Origin: Arsenicibacter sp965247375
GTDB lineage: Bacteria > Bacteroidota > Bacteroidia > Cytophagales > Spirosomataceae
Assembly (NCBI GenBank): GCA_965247375.1
Contig: CBDFHU010000113.1
Location: forward strand, 116,849-180,848
Reading direction: 5' to 3'
DNA: 64,000 bases
The notes under the pieces were generated by a model, which saw nothing but the letters and a program-made list of their open reading frames with translations, was not told where the DNA came from and did no database searches. Shown in pieces: positions 16,462 through 24,789 of the stretch (the first letter of the stretch is position 1; every line of letters starts with the position of its first letter). Both the position numbers and the translations under genes were made by a program.

Positions 16462-16794
16462 TTATTTCGACGATAGCACCACCTGAATCAGTTCTTGTAG
16501 TAATTTATCAGGAATGTCTGCCCGTTCAGACTTATCATAGATTGAAAGCAGAAAGACCTCATTATCCTCATTAACAAAATAGGTAATCACTCTTGCCCCT
16601 CCGCTTTTGCCTTTGTTCTTTGATGCAATGGCAAGGCGTATTTTATAGGCATTTGCTCCCAACGATGTCCCAAAAGAAGGATTAACCTGTAGGGTTTCTA
16701 TTAACTGCTTCAGATCGCTCGTTAACGAAGGATATTTTTTTACAAGTCGCTTAAATTCACGGTCAAAGCTATCAATAGTATAAATCTGTACCAT
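16462..16794 (-). CDS. RelE/ParE-superfamily toxin
   Basis: 110-residue basic protein with the RelE-like pattern: DSFDREFKRLVKKYPSL at the N-terminus, KIRLAIASKNKGKSGGARVITYF in the middle and LLSIYDKSE towards the end. Such toxins usually cleave mRNA at the ribosome. It starts 3 bp after the stop of the 80-residue gene at 16798-17040, the antitoxin-first order of a type II module. The pair is AT-richer than nearby genes. Target and activity are inferred from the family only. Confidence 0.85.
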   Translation of the reverse strand: MVQIYTIDSFDREFKRLVKKYPSLTSDLKQLIETLQVNPSFGTSLGANAYKIRLAIASKNKGKSGGARVITYFVNEDNEVFLLSIYDKSERADIPDKLLQELIQVVLSSK

Positions 16795-16797
16795 CTT

Positions 16798-17040
16798 TCA
16801 GCCATCTAAGTCGTCCAGTAAATCCTGAACCGGACGGGCACGGCTTTTTCCTTGTTTAACCTCTTTAAGCTCCTCAAATCCGTTTTTGATAAGCTGCCAG
16901 GTCTCTTTCTGCGAGGCGGTCAACGTCATTTCCAATTGTTCAGGATCAGCAACCTCAACAAACTGAAGTGAGCTGACTAACTTCATGAAAAAAGGGAATT
17001 CACTGTCCGGTATATTGAGCGTTATTTGTCTCATAGACAT
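16798..17040 (-). CDS. Antitoxin of the RelE-like module
   Basis: 80-residue acidic protein immediately upstream of the toxin. The N-terminus (RQITLNIPDSEFPFFMKLVSSL) resembles a ribbon-helix-helix-type DNA-binding strand and helix. The C-terminus (KSRARPVQDLLDDLDG) has the charged extended form that wraps a toxin. ATG codons at 17040 and 17034 are both usable. It would neutralise the toxin and repress the operon. Confidence 0.8.
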   Translation of the reverse strand: MSMRQITLNIPDSEFPFFMKLVSSLQFVEVADPEQLEMTLTASQKETWQLIKNGFEELKEVKQGKSRARPVQDLLDDLDG

Positions 17041-17217
17041 TGCAGATAGGTTATACTAAGCTATTCAAAATAAGCATAAATAAAATGTGTAATCAAGTAT
17101 CCGGCCGGATTTGTCACGTCTGGTGAAGAGGCTTGATTTCTTCTTTTTGCTTTCTGTTCCCTTAAAACAACTCCCGGTACCCGTTAGTTAGTCTTACAAC
17201 TGACAATTCATTGCATC

Positions 17218-18129
17218 ATGGCGCAAACCGTACTTTTAACCGGTGGAACGGGCACCATCGGCCATCGCTTAACCCAACTGCTTCAGGAAAAAGGCTATGC
17301 TGTGAGCCTGCTGAGCCGCTCGTCAAAGCCAATTGCAGGCACAACGGTCTATACCTGGGATATTAAACAGGGCAGCATTGACCCGAAGGCCATCGAAACG
17401 GCCGATTATATCATCCATCTGGCGGGGGCCGGTATCGCTGACGAACGCTGGACCGACGCCCGCAAACAGGAAATCATCGAAAGCCGGACCCAATCAACAG
17501 CCCTGCTGGCAACCGCCCTGACGAAGTACCGCCACCAGGTCAAAGCCTTTGTTTCGTCCTCGGCGATTGGCTACTACGGCGGTGATTCGGGCGACCGGCC
17601 GCAGGTCGAAACCAGTCCGGCGGGTACCGATTTTATGGCGCAGGTAGTACGGCTCTGGGAGCGTTCGGCCGATCAGGTGGCCGCCCTCGGCATCCGGACC
17701 GTTAAAATCCGGACGGGTGTGGTGCTGACGATGCACGGCGGTGCCCTCCCCAAAATTGCCCAACCGATTAAGTTAGGCGTAGGTGCACCGCTGGGGTCGG
17801 GGCAGCAGTACATGTCGTGGATTCATGTAGATGACATCTGCCGGATGTACATTCAGGCGTTGGAAGATACCAGCTGGCACGGCGTTTACAACGGTGTTGC
17901 CCCCGGACCGGTAACGAATGAATCGCTGACGAAACAGATTGCCGGTATCCTGCACAAACCACTGTTCATGCCCAACATTCCGGCCTTTGCCATTAAGCTG
18001 CTATTCGGCGAAATGGCGATTGCGGTGCTGGGCAGCAGCAACGTCCTCAACAAGCGGATTCAGGACGAAACGACCTTCCGCTACAGCTTCCCGAACCTAC
18101 CGGATACGCTTCAGGATTTGCTGAGGTAA
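17218..18129 (+). CDS. TIGR01777-family NAD-dependent epimerase/dehydratase (YfcH-like)
   Basis: Extended short-chain dehydrogenase-like protein of 303 residues. The Rossmann motif GGTGTIG (about residues 8-14) opens the protein, HLAGAGIADERW (about 68-79) is typical of this family, and SSSAIGYYGG carries the active-site Tyr region. A C-terminal DUF1731-like part (HKPLFMPNIPAFAIKLLFGEMA) completes it. The substrate is unknown for the family. Translation starts at the ATG at 17218. It stands between two AT-rich toxin-like modules but has the base use of the chromosome. Confidence 0.92.
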   Translation: MAQTVLLTGGTGTIGHRLTQLLQEKGYAVSLLSRSSKPIAGTTVYTWDIKQGSIDPKAIETADYIIHLAGAGIADERWTDARKQEIIESRTQSTALLATALTKYRHQVKAFVSSSAIGYYGGDSGDRPQVETSPAGTDFMAQVVRLWERSADQVAALGIRTVKIRTGVVLTMHGGALPKIAQPIKLGVGAPLGSGQQYMSWIHVDDICRMYIQALEDTSWHGVYNGVAPGPVTNESLTKQIAGILHKPLFMPNIPAFAIKLLFGEMAIAVLGSSNVLNKRIQDETTFRYSFPNLPDTLQDLLR

Positions 18130-18175
18130 TTTTTGTATTTTTGTTTAGATTACCACTCGGATTACCCCATCGTAC

Positions 18176-18571
18176 ATGCTACTTAAATCTGAACTTAAAC
18201 GTATTGCAACGGCACGCTTGCAGGATGCGAGGTTATTGCTTGACAACCATCGCTATGACAGCGCTGCCTACTTATGTAGTTATGCACTTGAACTTAAGCT
18301 AAAATATCGCATCTGCGTTTCATTACGCTGGGATGGCTTTCCGGAAACGACCAATGAATTTAATGGTTTGCAAAGTTTCAAAACGCATGATTTAAACCTC
18401 TTACTAAAGTTATCTGGCAGACAAGTAACGATCCAGCAAGAGTTACTAACAGAGTGGTCACTAGTTAGTGCATGGAGACCTGAGTTCCGTTATTCAAGAA
18501 TTGGCACACGAACACAACAATCTGCCCGCACAATGATCGAGGCAGTTCAAATCCTACTGCGAAAACTATGA
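18176..18571 (+). CDS. HEPN-domain protein
   Basis: 131-residue all-helical protein. RLQDARLLLDNHRYDSAAYLCSYALELKLKYRI is the classic HEPN first half; the second half, LLTEWSLVSAWRPEFRYSRIG and ARTMIEAVQILLRKL, also fits. The catalytic R-x(4-6)-H motif of HEPN ribonucleases is not evident, so it may be a non-nuclease form. Its stop overlaps the start of the next gene by 4 bp (ATGA), so the two are translationally coupled. The sequence is distinctly AT-richer than its neighbours, suggesting transfer. Confidence 0.82.
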   Translation: MLLKSELKRIATARLQDARLLLDNHRYDSAAYLCSYALELKLKYRICVSLRWDGFPETTNEFNGLQSFKTHDLNLLLKLSGRQVTIQQELLTEWSLVSAWRPEFRYSRIGTRTQQSARTMIEAVQILLRKL

Positions 18572-18954
18572 AAGAGATGGTGAAAAAGTTAGGACAACTT
18601 GCCGGCAGACTTACGGCGCAAAAGGGAGAATTTACCCTGTTTGCATTAGTCTTACCAGAAGATACAATTGCCTGGGACCTGCTGGTGGCAGCTCCTTGGA
18701 TTGATTATGCATCTGTTGAAACACTACGTTTTTTAGTTAGCGAAGTGCAAAGTACCTTATCGAAGGATGAATTATCTAACCTCGCAGCTATCAAAATGAT
18801 GGATAACTCGCTTATGCCAAAGGATTCATTTATGAGTATGAGCAGTGATATGGGATGGTTAGAAACCGACATTGATTTTTATGGAGTACCTGTTAAAAAA
18901 GCATACATATTCGTGGCTCCTGTAGCAGATTTTCAGATTGCCCGCGCAGCATAA
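18568..18954 (+). CDS. Unknown partner of the HEPN protein
   Basis: 128 residues, overlapping the HEPN gene by 4 bp. I do not recognise a named family. Visible: GEFTLFALVLPED, a WDLLVAAPWIDY strand-and-turn, a helix (VETLRFLVSEVQSTLSKDEL) and a final FYGVPVKKAYIFVA strand, which together would suit an alpha/beta fold. The GSxxxG...DxD motif of MNT nucleotidyltransferases, the usual HEPN partner, is missing. It may be an antitoxin, a degenerate nucleotidyltransferase or something new. It is AT-rich like its partner, and ends 8 bp before the thiolase ATG. Confidence 0.7.
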   Translation: MKEMVKKLGQLAGRLTAQKGEFTLFALVLPEDTIAWDLLVAAPWIDYASVETLRFLVSEVQSTLSKDELSNLAAIKMMDNSLMPKDSFMSMSSDMGWLETDIDFYGVPVKKAYIFVAPVADFQIARAA

Positions 18955-18962
18955 ACGTATTT

Positions 18963-20171
18963 ATGACAGATGCCTTTATTTTTGATGCCGTCCGGACGCC
19001 GCGTGGGCGCGGAAAAAGCGACGGTGCGCTGCACGATATTCAGCCCGTTCAGCTGCTGACCAGTGTGTTACAATCCCTGCGCGACCGGAATAACCTCGAC
19101 ACCTCACTCGTCGATGATGTGATTATGGGTTGCGTAACCCCCATCGGCGAACAAGGCGCTGACATTGCCCGGACAGCCGTACTGGAAGCCGGTTATGCCC
19201 AATCAGTCGCCGGTGTGCAGCTGAACCGCTTCTGCTCGTCGGGACTTGAAGCCATTAACATGGCGGCGGCCTATGTCATGTCGGGCCAGGTTGATGCCGT
19301 CATTGCGGGGGGCGTTGAGTCGATGTCGCGGGTGCCGATGGGCTCCGACGGCGGCGCGCTCTTTATGAATCCGCAGATTGTCGCCCGGCATAATATCGTG
19401 CCACAGGGTATCTCGGCCGACCTGATTGCCACTAAACAAGGCTACAGCCGTCGGGATGTCGATACGTTTGCCGCCGAATCGTACCGGCGGGCGGTGGCTG
19501 CGCAACAGGAGAACCGCTTTGACCGCACACTTGTCCCGCTTAAAGATTCAATCGGCATTACCGTACTCGACCGCGACGAAGGCGTCCGGCCGGGAACCAC
19601 CGCCGACAGCTTAGCCGCGCTGAAACCTGCCTTTGCCAACATGGGGCAGGTGGGCATGGATGCCCTCGCTCTGCTGAAATATGCCGAAGTAGCCCAGATA
19701 AACCACGTTCATCATGCCGGCAACTCATCGCAGATTGTCGACGGCGCGGCCGGTTTGCTGATTGGCAGCAAGACATTCGGCGAACAAACCGGCCTGAAGC
19801 CACGGGCCCGGATTAAAGCCTTCGCCGTCGTTGGTTCGGAACCGACGATTATGCTTACCGGCCCGATTCCGGCCACGCAGAAAGTCCTCAGAAAAGCAGG
19901 TATGAACATTGCCGATATCGACCTGTTTGAAGTCAACGAAGCCTTTGCCGCCATCCCAATGCTGTTTATGGATGTATTCGGTATCGATCATAGTAAGGTC
20001 AATGTTAACGGCGGCTCCATTGCACTTGGCCACCCGCTGGGGGCAACCGGCGCCATCATCTCCGCTACTCTGCTCGATGAACTGGAACGCACCGGCAAAC
20101 AGGTCGGTTTATCGACCCTCTGCATTGGTGGCGGTATGGGCATCGCCACGATTTTTGAACGCCTGAATTAG
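18963..20171 (+). CDS. Acetyl-CoA acyltransferase (thiolase)
   Basis: Thiolase of 402 residues that joins or cleaves acyl-CoA and acetyl-CoA, in beta-oxidation or acetoacetyl-CoA formation. The acyl-accepting Cys (NRFCSSGLE, C91), the base His (GHPLGATG, H357) and the second Cys (LCIGGGMG, C387) are all present. The N-terminal AVRTPRGRGKSDGALHDIQP is typical of the degradative FadA/AtoB-like class. No other beta-oxidation gene lies beside it. Confidence 0.95.
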   Translation: MTDAFIFDAVRTPRGRGKSDGALHDIQPVQLLTSVLQSLRDRNNLDTSLVDDVIMGCVTPIGEQGADIARTAVLEAGYAQSVAGVQLNRFCSSGLEAINMAAAYVMSGQVDAVIAGGVESMSRVPMGSDGGALFMNPQIVARHNIVPQGISADLIATKQGYSRRDVDTFAAESYRRAVAAQQENRFDRTLVPLKDSIGITVLDRDEGVRPGTTADSLAALKPAFANMGQVGMDALALLKYAEVAQINHVHHAGNSSQIVDGAAGLLIGSKTFGEQTGLKPRARIKAFAVVGSEPTIMLTGPIPATQKVLRKAGMNIADIDLFEVNEAFAAIPMLFMDVFGIDHSKVNVNGGSIALGHPLGATGAIISATLLDELERTGKQVGLSTLCIGGGMGIATIFERLN

Positions 20172-20203
20172 CCTGCCGGTTCGGTCTGCCATATTCGAAT
20201 AGT

Positions 20204-20248
20204 ATAAAACGGGTGTAGATACATCAATACTATCTTCACTCGTTTTAT
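20204..20248 (+). terminator. Hairpin after the thiolase gene
   Basis: ATAAAACGGGTG (20204-20215) pairs with CACTCGTTTTAT (20237-20248) apart from one mismatch; GATA/TATC pairs inside it. Confidence 0.55.
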
Positions 20249-20356
20249 TACAAATTAGCCCATTCCCTCACCTTTTCCCGGAATTGTTCGTCTTTGATCG
20301 ATTTTTGCGCTATCTTTATACAAGTTTTCAAAGACTCCGTATCCTGCATCGAATCA

Positions 20357-20674
20357 ATGAGTAAAATAGTGGTTGTGACGAACAGAAACCGTCAAGAAGT
20401 CAATACCTTACGCCAACAATTACAAGCACAATATCCGGCACACGAATTAATCATGCAACCAACCTATACCTGCATGATGAAAGCATTACTCAGCCAACCG
20501 GCGGCGCAGTGGCCCCAGTTAATTTTTCTGGATCAATATCATACAAATTCCGATACGTTTTCGAGCCTGAAAGAACTAAAGGCCGATTCACGTTTTCGTC
20601 ATATTCCGGTCCTTATGCTGGGAGCTATTGCCACCTATCATAAAATGCGGCAAAACCCGCATGTCATGGTATAA
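20357..20674 (+). CDS. Truncated, degenerate receiver-domain protein
   Basis: 105 residues from the ATG at 20357 (MSKIVVVTNRN). The strand order resembles a CheY-like receiver: VVVTNRN, then QLIFLDQYH with the position of the phospho-Asp, then HIPVLMLG. The N-terminal acidic pair is replaced by TNR, and the protein stops before the Lys and last strand-helix pair, so ordinary phosphorylation signalling is unlikely. No frameshift that would restore the missing end is visible. Possibly a pseudo-receiver that acts by binding. Confidence 0.6.
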   Translation: MSKIVVVTNRNRQEVNTLRQQLQAQYPAHELIMQPTYTCMMKALLSQPAAQWPQLIFLDQYHTNSDTFSSLKELKADSRFRHIPVLMLGAIATYHKMRQNPHVMV

Positions 20675-20681
20675 ACCCCAT

Positions 20682-20742
20682 AAACTGCAAACGAAAACGG
20701 GAGCTGTTCGAAACGGACAGCTCCCGTTTTCGTTTGCAGGCT
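20682..20742. terminator. Very long bidirectional terminator hairpin
   Basis: Perfect 23-bp arms (20685-20707 and 20717-20739; core ACGGGAGCTGT), nearly extendable to 26 bp, lie between the convergent receiver gene and cphA. The arms contain AAAA and TTTT blocks. Confidence 0.8.
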
Positions 20743-20743
20743 G

Positions 20744-23377
20744 TCAGACGGCATCTACCAGTCCACAGGTTTCTTCCTGTGCCTTTGCCTCAGTAACCAC
20801 CTCAATAGCCCGCTTTACTTTTTCGGTCAGGTGGACAATCAAACTCCCTGAACGGGCATGGCGGATGGCATAGGTCAGCGCTTCGAGTTCGTCCGGTATA
20901 CAGCGGATCAGTTTCTGCTCATCGCCCGACCGGATACCATCGGTCAGCACCGAAATCAGGTCTTCAGACGAACGCCCCCGCCCGTCCTCATCCAGCCGGA
21001 TGATAACCTCATCAAACAGGGTTGCGGCAATCTGCCCTAGTGCCACGATATCTTCGTCACGCCGGTCGCCGACGCCGGTGATGATACCTACCTTGTGGGT
21101 TGCCTCAACCTGCCGGATGTACTGCCCGAGCGCCTGCAATCCGTGTGGATTATGGGCGTAGTCGATCAGCACCGAAAAATCATTAAACTGAAACAGGTTC
21201 ATCCGGCCGGGCGTATTCGTCCCCGACGGAATAAATGTCCGCAGGCCTTCGGCAATGTCTTCGGCGGTAAGCCCCTGGCAGTATGCCGCAAGCGTCGCGG
21301 CCAGTATATTTTCAATCATGAAACCGGCCTTACCGCCGAACGAGAGCGGTACCGCTACCAGCTCAATGAGTTGCGTAACCTGCCCCCCTTGCCGGATAGC
21401 GACATAGCCCTGGTCAATCACCGCCGCCAGACCACCCTCCCGGCAATGCTCTTCTATCAGCGGAGAATCCGGCTGCCTGCTGAACAGCGCAATCCGGCAC
21501 CGCAACCGCTCCCGCATCCGGTACGTATACTCGTTATCGGCGTTCAGAACGGCATACCCGTCCGGTTTCACCGTTTCGGGTATCACGCTTTTGACATGCG
21601 CCATGTCTTCGAGCGTATTGATGTTGTTAAGCCCCAGATGGTCAGCCGCAACATTTGTGACCACAGCGACATCGCACTGATCGAATGCGAGTCCTGAACG
21701 TAGCAGGCCGCCACGGGCACACTCCAGTACGGCCATTTCTACCGAGCTGTCCTGCAATACTTTACGGGCACTACCCGGACCGGTACAGTCGCCCTGTTCG
21801 ATGCAGTGCGGCCCGATATACACGCCATCGGTAGTGGTATAACCGACCTGTTTCCCTGTCTGCCGGAAGAGATGCGCCGTCAGCCGCGAAGTAGTCGTTT
21901 TACCGTTGGTCCCCGTGATGGCGATGACCGGAATCCGGCCATTTTCATTGTTCGGGAACAGCATATCGGCCACCGCCTTCCCAACGGGACGGGGTTTGCC
22001 TTCGGAGGGGTGGGTATGCATCCGGAAACCCGGCGCGGCATTCACCTCAATCACCGCCAACGAACCGGCTACGGGCTCCTGCGAAATGTCTTCTGCAATC
22101 AGATCAATACCACATATATCCAGACCGATCAGCCGCGCAATACGCCCGGCCATGGCCACAACGGCAGGATGCACGATGTCGGTAACATCTGCTGCCGTAC
22201 CGCCGGTGCTGATGTTGGCGGTTTTCTTCAGCACCAGCACACTGCCTGCTTCCGGTATACTGTCCAAAGTAAGGTGTTGCCGGTGCAGCAGGGCCATCAC
22301 ACAGTCATCAATGCTGATCCGGGTCAGCACATTGTCATGATCATCGCCACGGCGCGGATCGTTATTGATCTGCTCAATCAGTTGCCGGATCGTCTGCTGC
22401 CCGTCGCCGGTAACGGAGGCCGGCATACGCAGCGAAGCCGCTTGTAGTTTATAGTCAATGACCAGTAACCGGTAATCGTTGCCGGTAATAAACTGCTCGA
22501 TAATAACCTCTTCGCTATGGGCGCGGGCGCGGTGAAACGCTTCCAATGCTTCTTCGGCCGTTTCGATGCAGGTGGTTACGCCACGGCCGTGATTACCGTC
22601 GAGCGGTTTAACCACAAGCGGAAACGATACCCGTTTCAGGGCATCATTCAACGCATCCGGCGTATCAGCCAGCTCACCCTGCGGCACCGGAATACCTTCC
22701 TGATCGAGCAATCGTTTCGTTTCGGCCTTGTCACAGGCCAGCTCCACTGCAATCACATTCGTCTGACTCGTCATTGTCGCGCGTATCCGCTTTTGCCGGG
22801 CACCATAACCCAGTTGTATATACGAACCATTGTTCAGGCGTATGTGTGGAATACCTTTCGCGGTGCAGGCATCTACGATGGCTTGTGTGCTGGGACCCAA
22901 CTGGTTTGCGGCACAGAGTTTTTTCAGCCGCTTAATATCCTCCGCCAGTTCATACGGTCGGTTATCAATCAGCGCTTGTGCAATCCGGACGGCCGCTTCG
23001 GCGGCATACCGGCCGGCTTCTTCATGAACATACGCAAATACAACCTGGTACACACCATCTTTGCCGGTGCCGCGGGTTTTGCCGAATCCACAGTCCATAC
23101 CGGCCAGCGTCTGGATCGCCAGAGCAATGTGTTCAATCACATGACCCATCCAGGTCCCCTCCTGCACACGCTCAAAAAAACCACCGGGATAGCCTTTCGA
23201 ACAGCGGTGTTCATAAAGCGATGGCAGCATCGTTTTCAGGCGCTCATAAAAACCCGGAATGGTGTTGGTCGGCGACTGTTCAAGTTGGTCAAGATCAAGG
23301 GTCATGGCCACCAGCTTCGGATGCCGGATCGACCAGTAGTTAGGTCCCCGGAAGCAGCGGATATCTACTATTTTCAT
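20744..23377 (-). CDS. cphA: Cyanophycin synthetase
   Basis: ATP-dependent enzyme that builds cyanophycin (multi-L-arginyl-poly-L-aspartate) without a ribosome; 877 residues, the family length. In order: a CphA N-terminal domain (MKIVDIRCFRGPNYWSIRHP); an ATP-grasp domain at about 215-470 (FPLVVKPLDGNHGRGV, VIEVNAAPGFRMH), which adds Asp; and a Mur-ligase-like domain with the P-loop GTNGKTTT near residue 490, which adds Arg, plus LIDYAHNPHGLQALG near the C-terminus. It is divergent from cphB, 189 bp away. Nitrogen, carbon and energy storage is the known role. Confidence 0.97.
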   Translation of the reverse strand: MKIVDIRCFRGPNYWSIRHPKLVAMTLDLDQLEQSPTNTIPGFYERLKTMLPSLYEHRCSKGYPGGFFERVQEGTWMGHVIEHIALAIQTLAGMDCGFGKTRGTGKDGVYQVVFAYVHEEAGRYAAEAAVRIAQALIDNRPYELAEDIKRLKKLCAANQLGPSTQAIVDACTAKGIPHIRLNNGSYIQLGYGARQKRIRATMTSQTNVIAVELACDKAETKRLLDQEGIPVPQGELADTPDALNDALKRVSFPLVVKPLDGNHGRGVTTCIETAEEALEAFHRARAHSEEVIIEQFITGNDYRLLVIDYKLQAASLRMPASVTGDGQQTIRQLIEQINNDPRRGDDHDNVLTRISIDDCVMALLHRQHLTLDSIPEAGSVLVLKKTANISTGGTAADVTDIVHPAVVAMAGRIARLIGLDICGIDLIAEDISQEPVAGSLAVIEVNAAPGFRMHTHPSEGKPRPVGKAVADMLFPNNENGRIPVIAITGTNGKTTTSRLTAHLFRQTGKQVGYTTTDGVYIGPHCIEQGDCTGPGSARKVLQDSSVEMAVLECARGGLLRSGLAFDQCDVAVVTNVAADHLGLNNINTLEDMAHVKSVIPETVKPDGYAVLNADNEYTYRMRERLRCRIALFSRQPDSPLIEEHCREGGLAAVIDQGYVAIRQGGQVTQLIELVAVPLSFGGKAGFMIENILAATLAAYCQGLTAEDIAEGLRTFIPSGTNTPGRMNLFQFNDFSVLIDYAHNPHGLQALGQYIRQVEATHKVGIITGVGDRRDEDIVALGQIAATLFDEVIIRLDEDGRGRSSEDLISVLTDGIRSGDEQKLIRCIPDELEALTYAIRHARSGSLIVHLTEKVKRAIEVVTEAKAQEETCGLVDAV

Positions 23378-23554
23378 GCGTTGAGTAATTTGGGCACTTT
23401 CGTCCTGTTCAAACTACCATTTGTGCAATTTGTTTAACAAAACCGGCTGAAAAGAGTCTGTAGAATAAGCCCGACGCCCGGAGATTGCAGATCGCAGGGC
23501 GGGCGGTTGGATAAGGTAACCGGCTAAACTGCGCTGATTGGCTGACCGGCGCTT

Positions 23555-23562
23555 TACTTTTG
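23555..23562 (+). promoter_or_regulatory. -7 box immediately ahead of cphB
   Basis: TACTTTTG fits TAnnTTTG and ends only 4 bases before the cphB ATG, which would give a leaderless transcript. The same spacing occurs before 28353 and 36566. Confidence 0.45.
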
Positions 23563-23566
23563 TAGC

Positions 23567-24400
23567 ATGCAGATTAAAGGAACGTTGATTGCGATTGGCG
23601 GAAATGAAGCCAAGAGCCTGCGGCATAAACCCGTTCACGCACAGGACACCGTACAGAGCTTTATGACATCGGGCATCCTGCGCCGGATTGTGTCGGAAAT
23701 AAAGAACCCGAATGCCTTCATTGAGGTCATCACTACCGCGTCGAGCATTCCCGAAGAAGTCGGGAGCCGCTACCAGCGTGCGTTCCGGAAGCTGGGATTT
23801 CCGAATGTCCGGCTGATGCATCCGACCAGCCACGAGCATGTCGACCAGCCGGAGTGTCTCGCCCGTATTGCGACGGCCGGAGCGGTGCTGTTTTCAGGCG
23901 GCGATCAGTTTAAACTAACTACGGTGTTCCGCGAGTCGGCATTTGCGTCGCTGCTGCATCAGCGCTATGTAAACGATGAATTTGTCATTGCCGGTACCAG
24001 TGCGGGCGCCATGGCCATGACCGACCTCATGCTGTACCCCGGGGCCGATCCGCTCAAACCGGATGTCTTGCTTTATCCGGGCCTGTCGCTGATTCATAAC
24101 GCTATCATCGACACTCATTTTCTGGTACGGGGTCGTTTCCGGCGGCTGGCCATTGCCGTTGCCAACCACCCGACCCACATCGGTATCGGGCTGGAAGAAG
24201 ACACCGGTATTCTGGTCCGCAAAGGCAGCAGCGTGGAGGTCATTGGGTCAGGGCTGGTGACGATCATTGACGGCCGGAGCCTCGACGATCCCAACAAAAC
24301 TGTCGAACGGGCGCGCCACGACATTTTCATCGAAAACCTGCTCGTACACATTCTCCGCGACGGTAACCACTTTACGCTGAAGGATAAGAAGCTGACATAG
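23567..24400 (+). CDS. cphB: Cyanophycinase
   Basis: Serine peptidase of family S51 that cuts cyanophycin into beta-Asp-Arg dipeptides; 277 residues. GTLIAIGGNE opens the protein, LFSGGDQFKL (about 108-117) is the conserved substrate loop, and the nucleophile is S145 in AGTSAGAMAM. The C-terminal HFTLKDKKLT resembles other CphB proteins. There is no signal peptide, so it works on intracellular granules. Its position opposite cphA confirms the pathway; the dipeptides would be finished by the isoaspartyl peptidase at 27261-28160. Confidence 0.96.
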   Translation: MQIKGTLIAIGGNEAKSLRHKPVHAQDTVQSFMTSGILRRIVSEIKNPNAFIEVITTASSIPEEVGSRYQRAFRKLGFPNVRLMHPTSHEHVDQPECLARIATAGAVLFSGGDQFKLTTVFRESAFASLLHQRYVNDEFVIAGTSAGAMAMTDLMLYPGADPLKPDVLLYPGLSLIHNAIIDTHFLVRGRFRRLAIAVANHPTHIGIGLEEDTGILVRKGSSVEVIGSGLVTIIDGRSLDDPNKTVERARHDIFIENLLVHILRDGNHFTLKDKKLT

Positions 24401-24471
24401 GTATTCTGTTAAAGCTTCTTAACGCAGTGTTTTGCATTGATCCGGCGCTTATCTTTCCGGAAAAGAAGCCC

Positions 24472-24789
24472 ATGATCCGGTTGCGTATCCTGCTGATTCT
24501 CTACAGAGAACTTTATCCGTTTACCGTTTTTACCTCCCTGCTGATATGGGTGGTTTCGGGATCACCGATTCTGTCGTCCGCCCGTTTCCTGTCATTCGCC
24601 GCTTCGTTCTTCTGGATACGGCTGATATGCCAGGCCCTGATCTGGTTTTTGTTTCGCTCTACACGGCGTCAAAGCTTTGTCTTTTTCCGGCATTTCGGCT
24701 TTTCTGAAACAGAACTGGCGGTTTATACCTATCTCTTCGACCTGATTTTCTTTTGTATATGGATTTATCTGATCAGTCAAATCCTGTAA
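24472..24789 (+). CDS. Small membrane protein overlapping an ABC ATPase gene
   Basis: 105 residues from the ATG at 24472. Three or four hydrophobic stretches (LYPFTVFTSLLIWVVSG, FLSFAASFFWIRLICQALIWFLF, YLFDLIFFCIWIYLISQIL) are separated by short basic loops. It overlaps the ABC ATPase gene by about 31 bp, so the pair should be translated together. I do not recognise the family. It is far smaller than a normal ABC permease and could be a half-size membrane anchor. Confidence 0.65.
   Translation: MIRLRILLILYRELYPFTVFTSLLIWVVSGSPILSSARFLSFAASFFWIRLICQALIWFLFRSTRRQSFVFFRHFGFSETELAVYTYLFDLIFFCIWIYLISQIL

Noticed and set aside
18568..18954. MNT nucleotidyltransferase partner of HEPN
   Set aside because: The GSxxxG and DxD catalytic motifs are absent, so only an unknown partner is called.
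22517..23437. A 306-codon rightward open frame opposite cphA
   Set aside because: Shadow of the cyanophycin synthetase gene, which has all its motifs on the other strand.
24753..24758. TTG start of the ABC ATPase frame
   Set aside because: An ATG follows two codons later at 24759 and is preferred.
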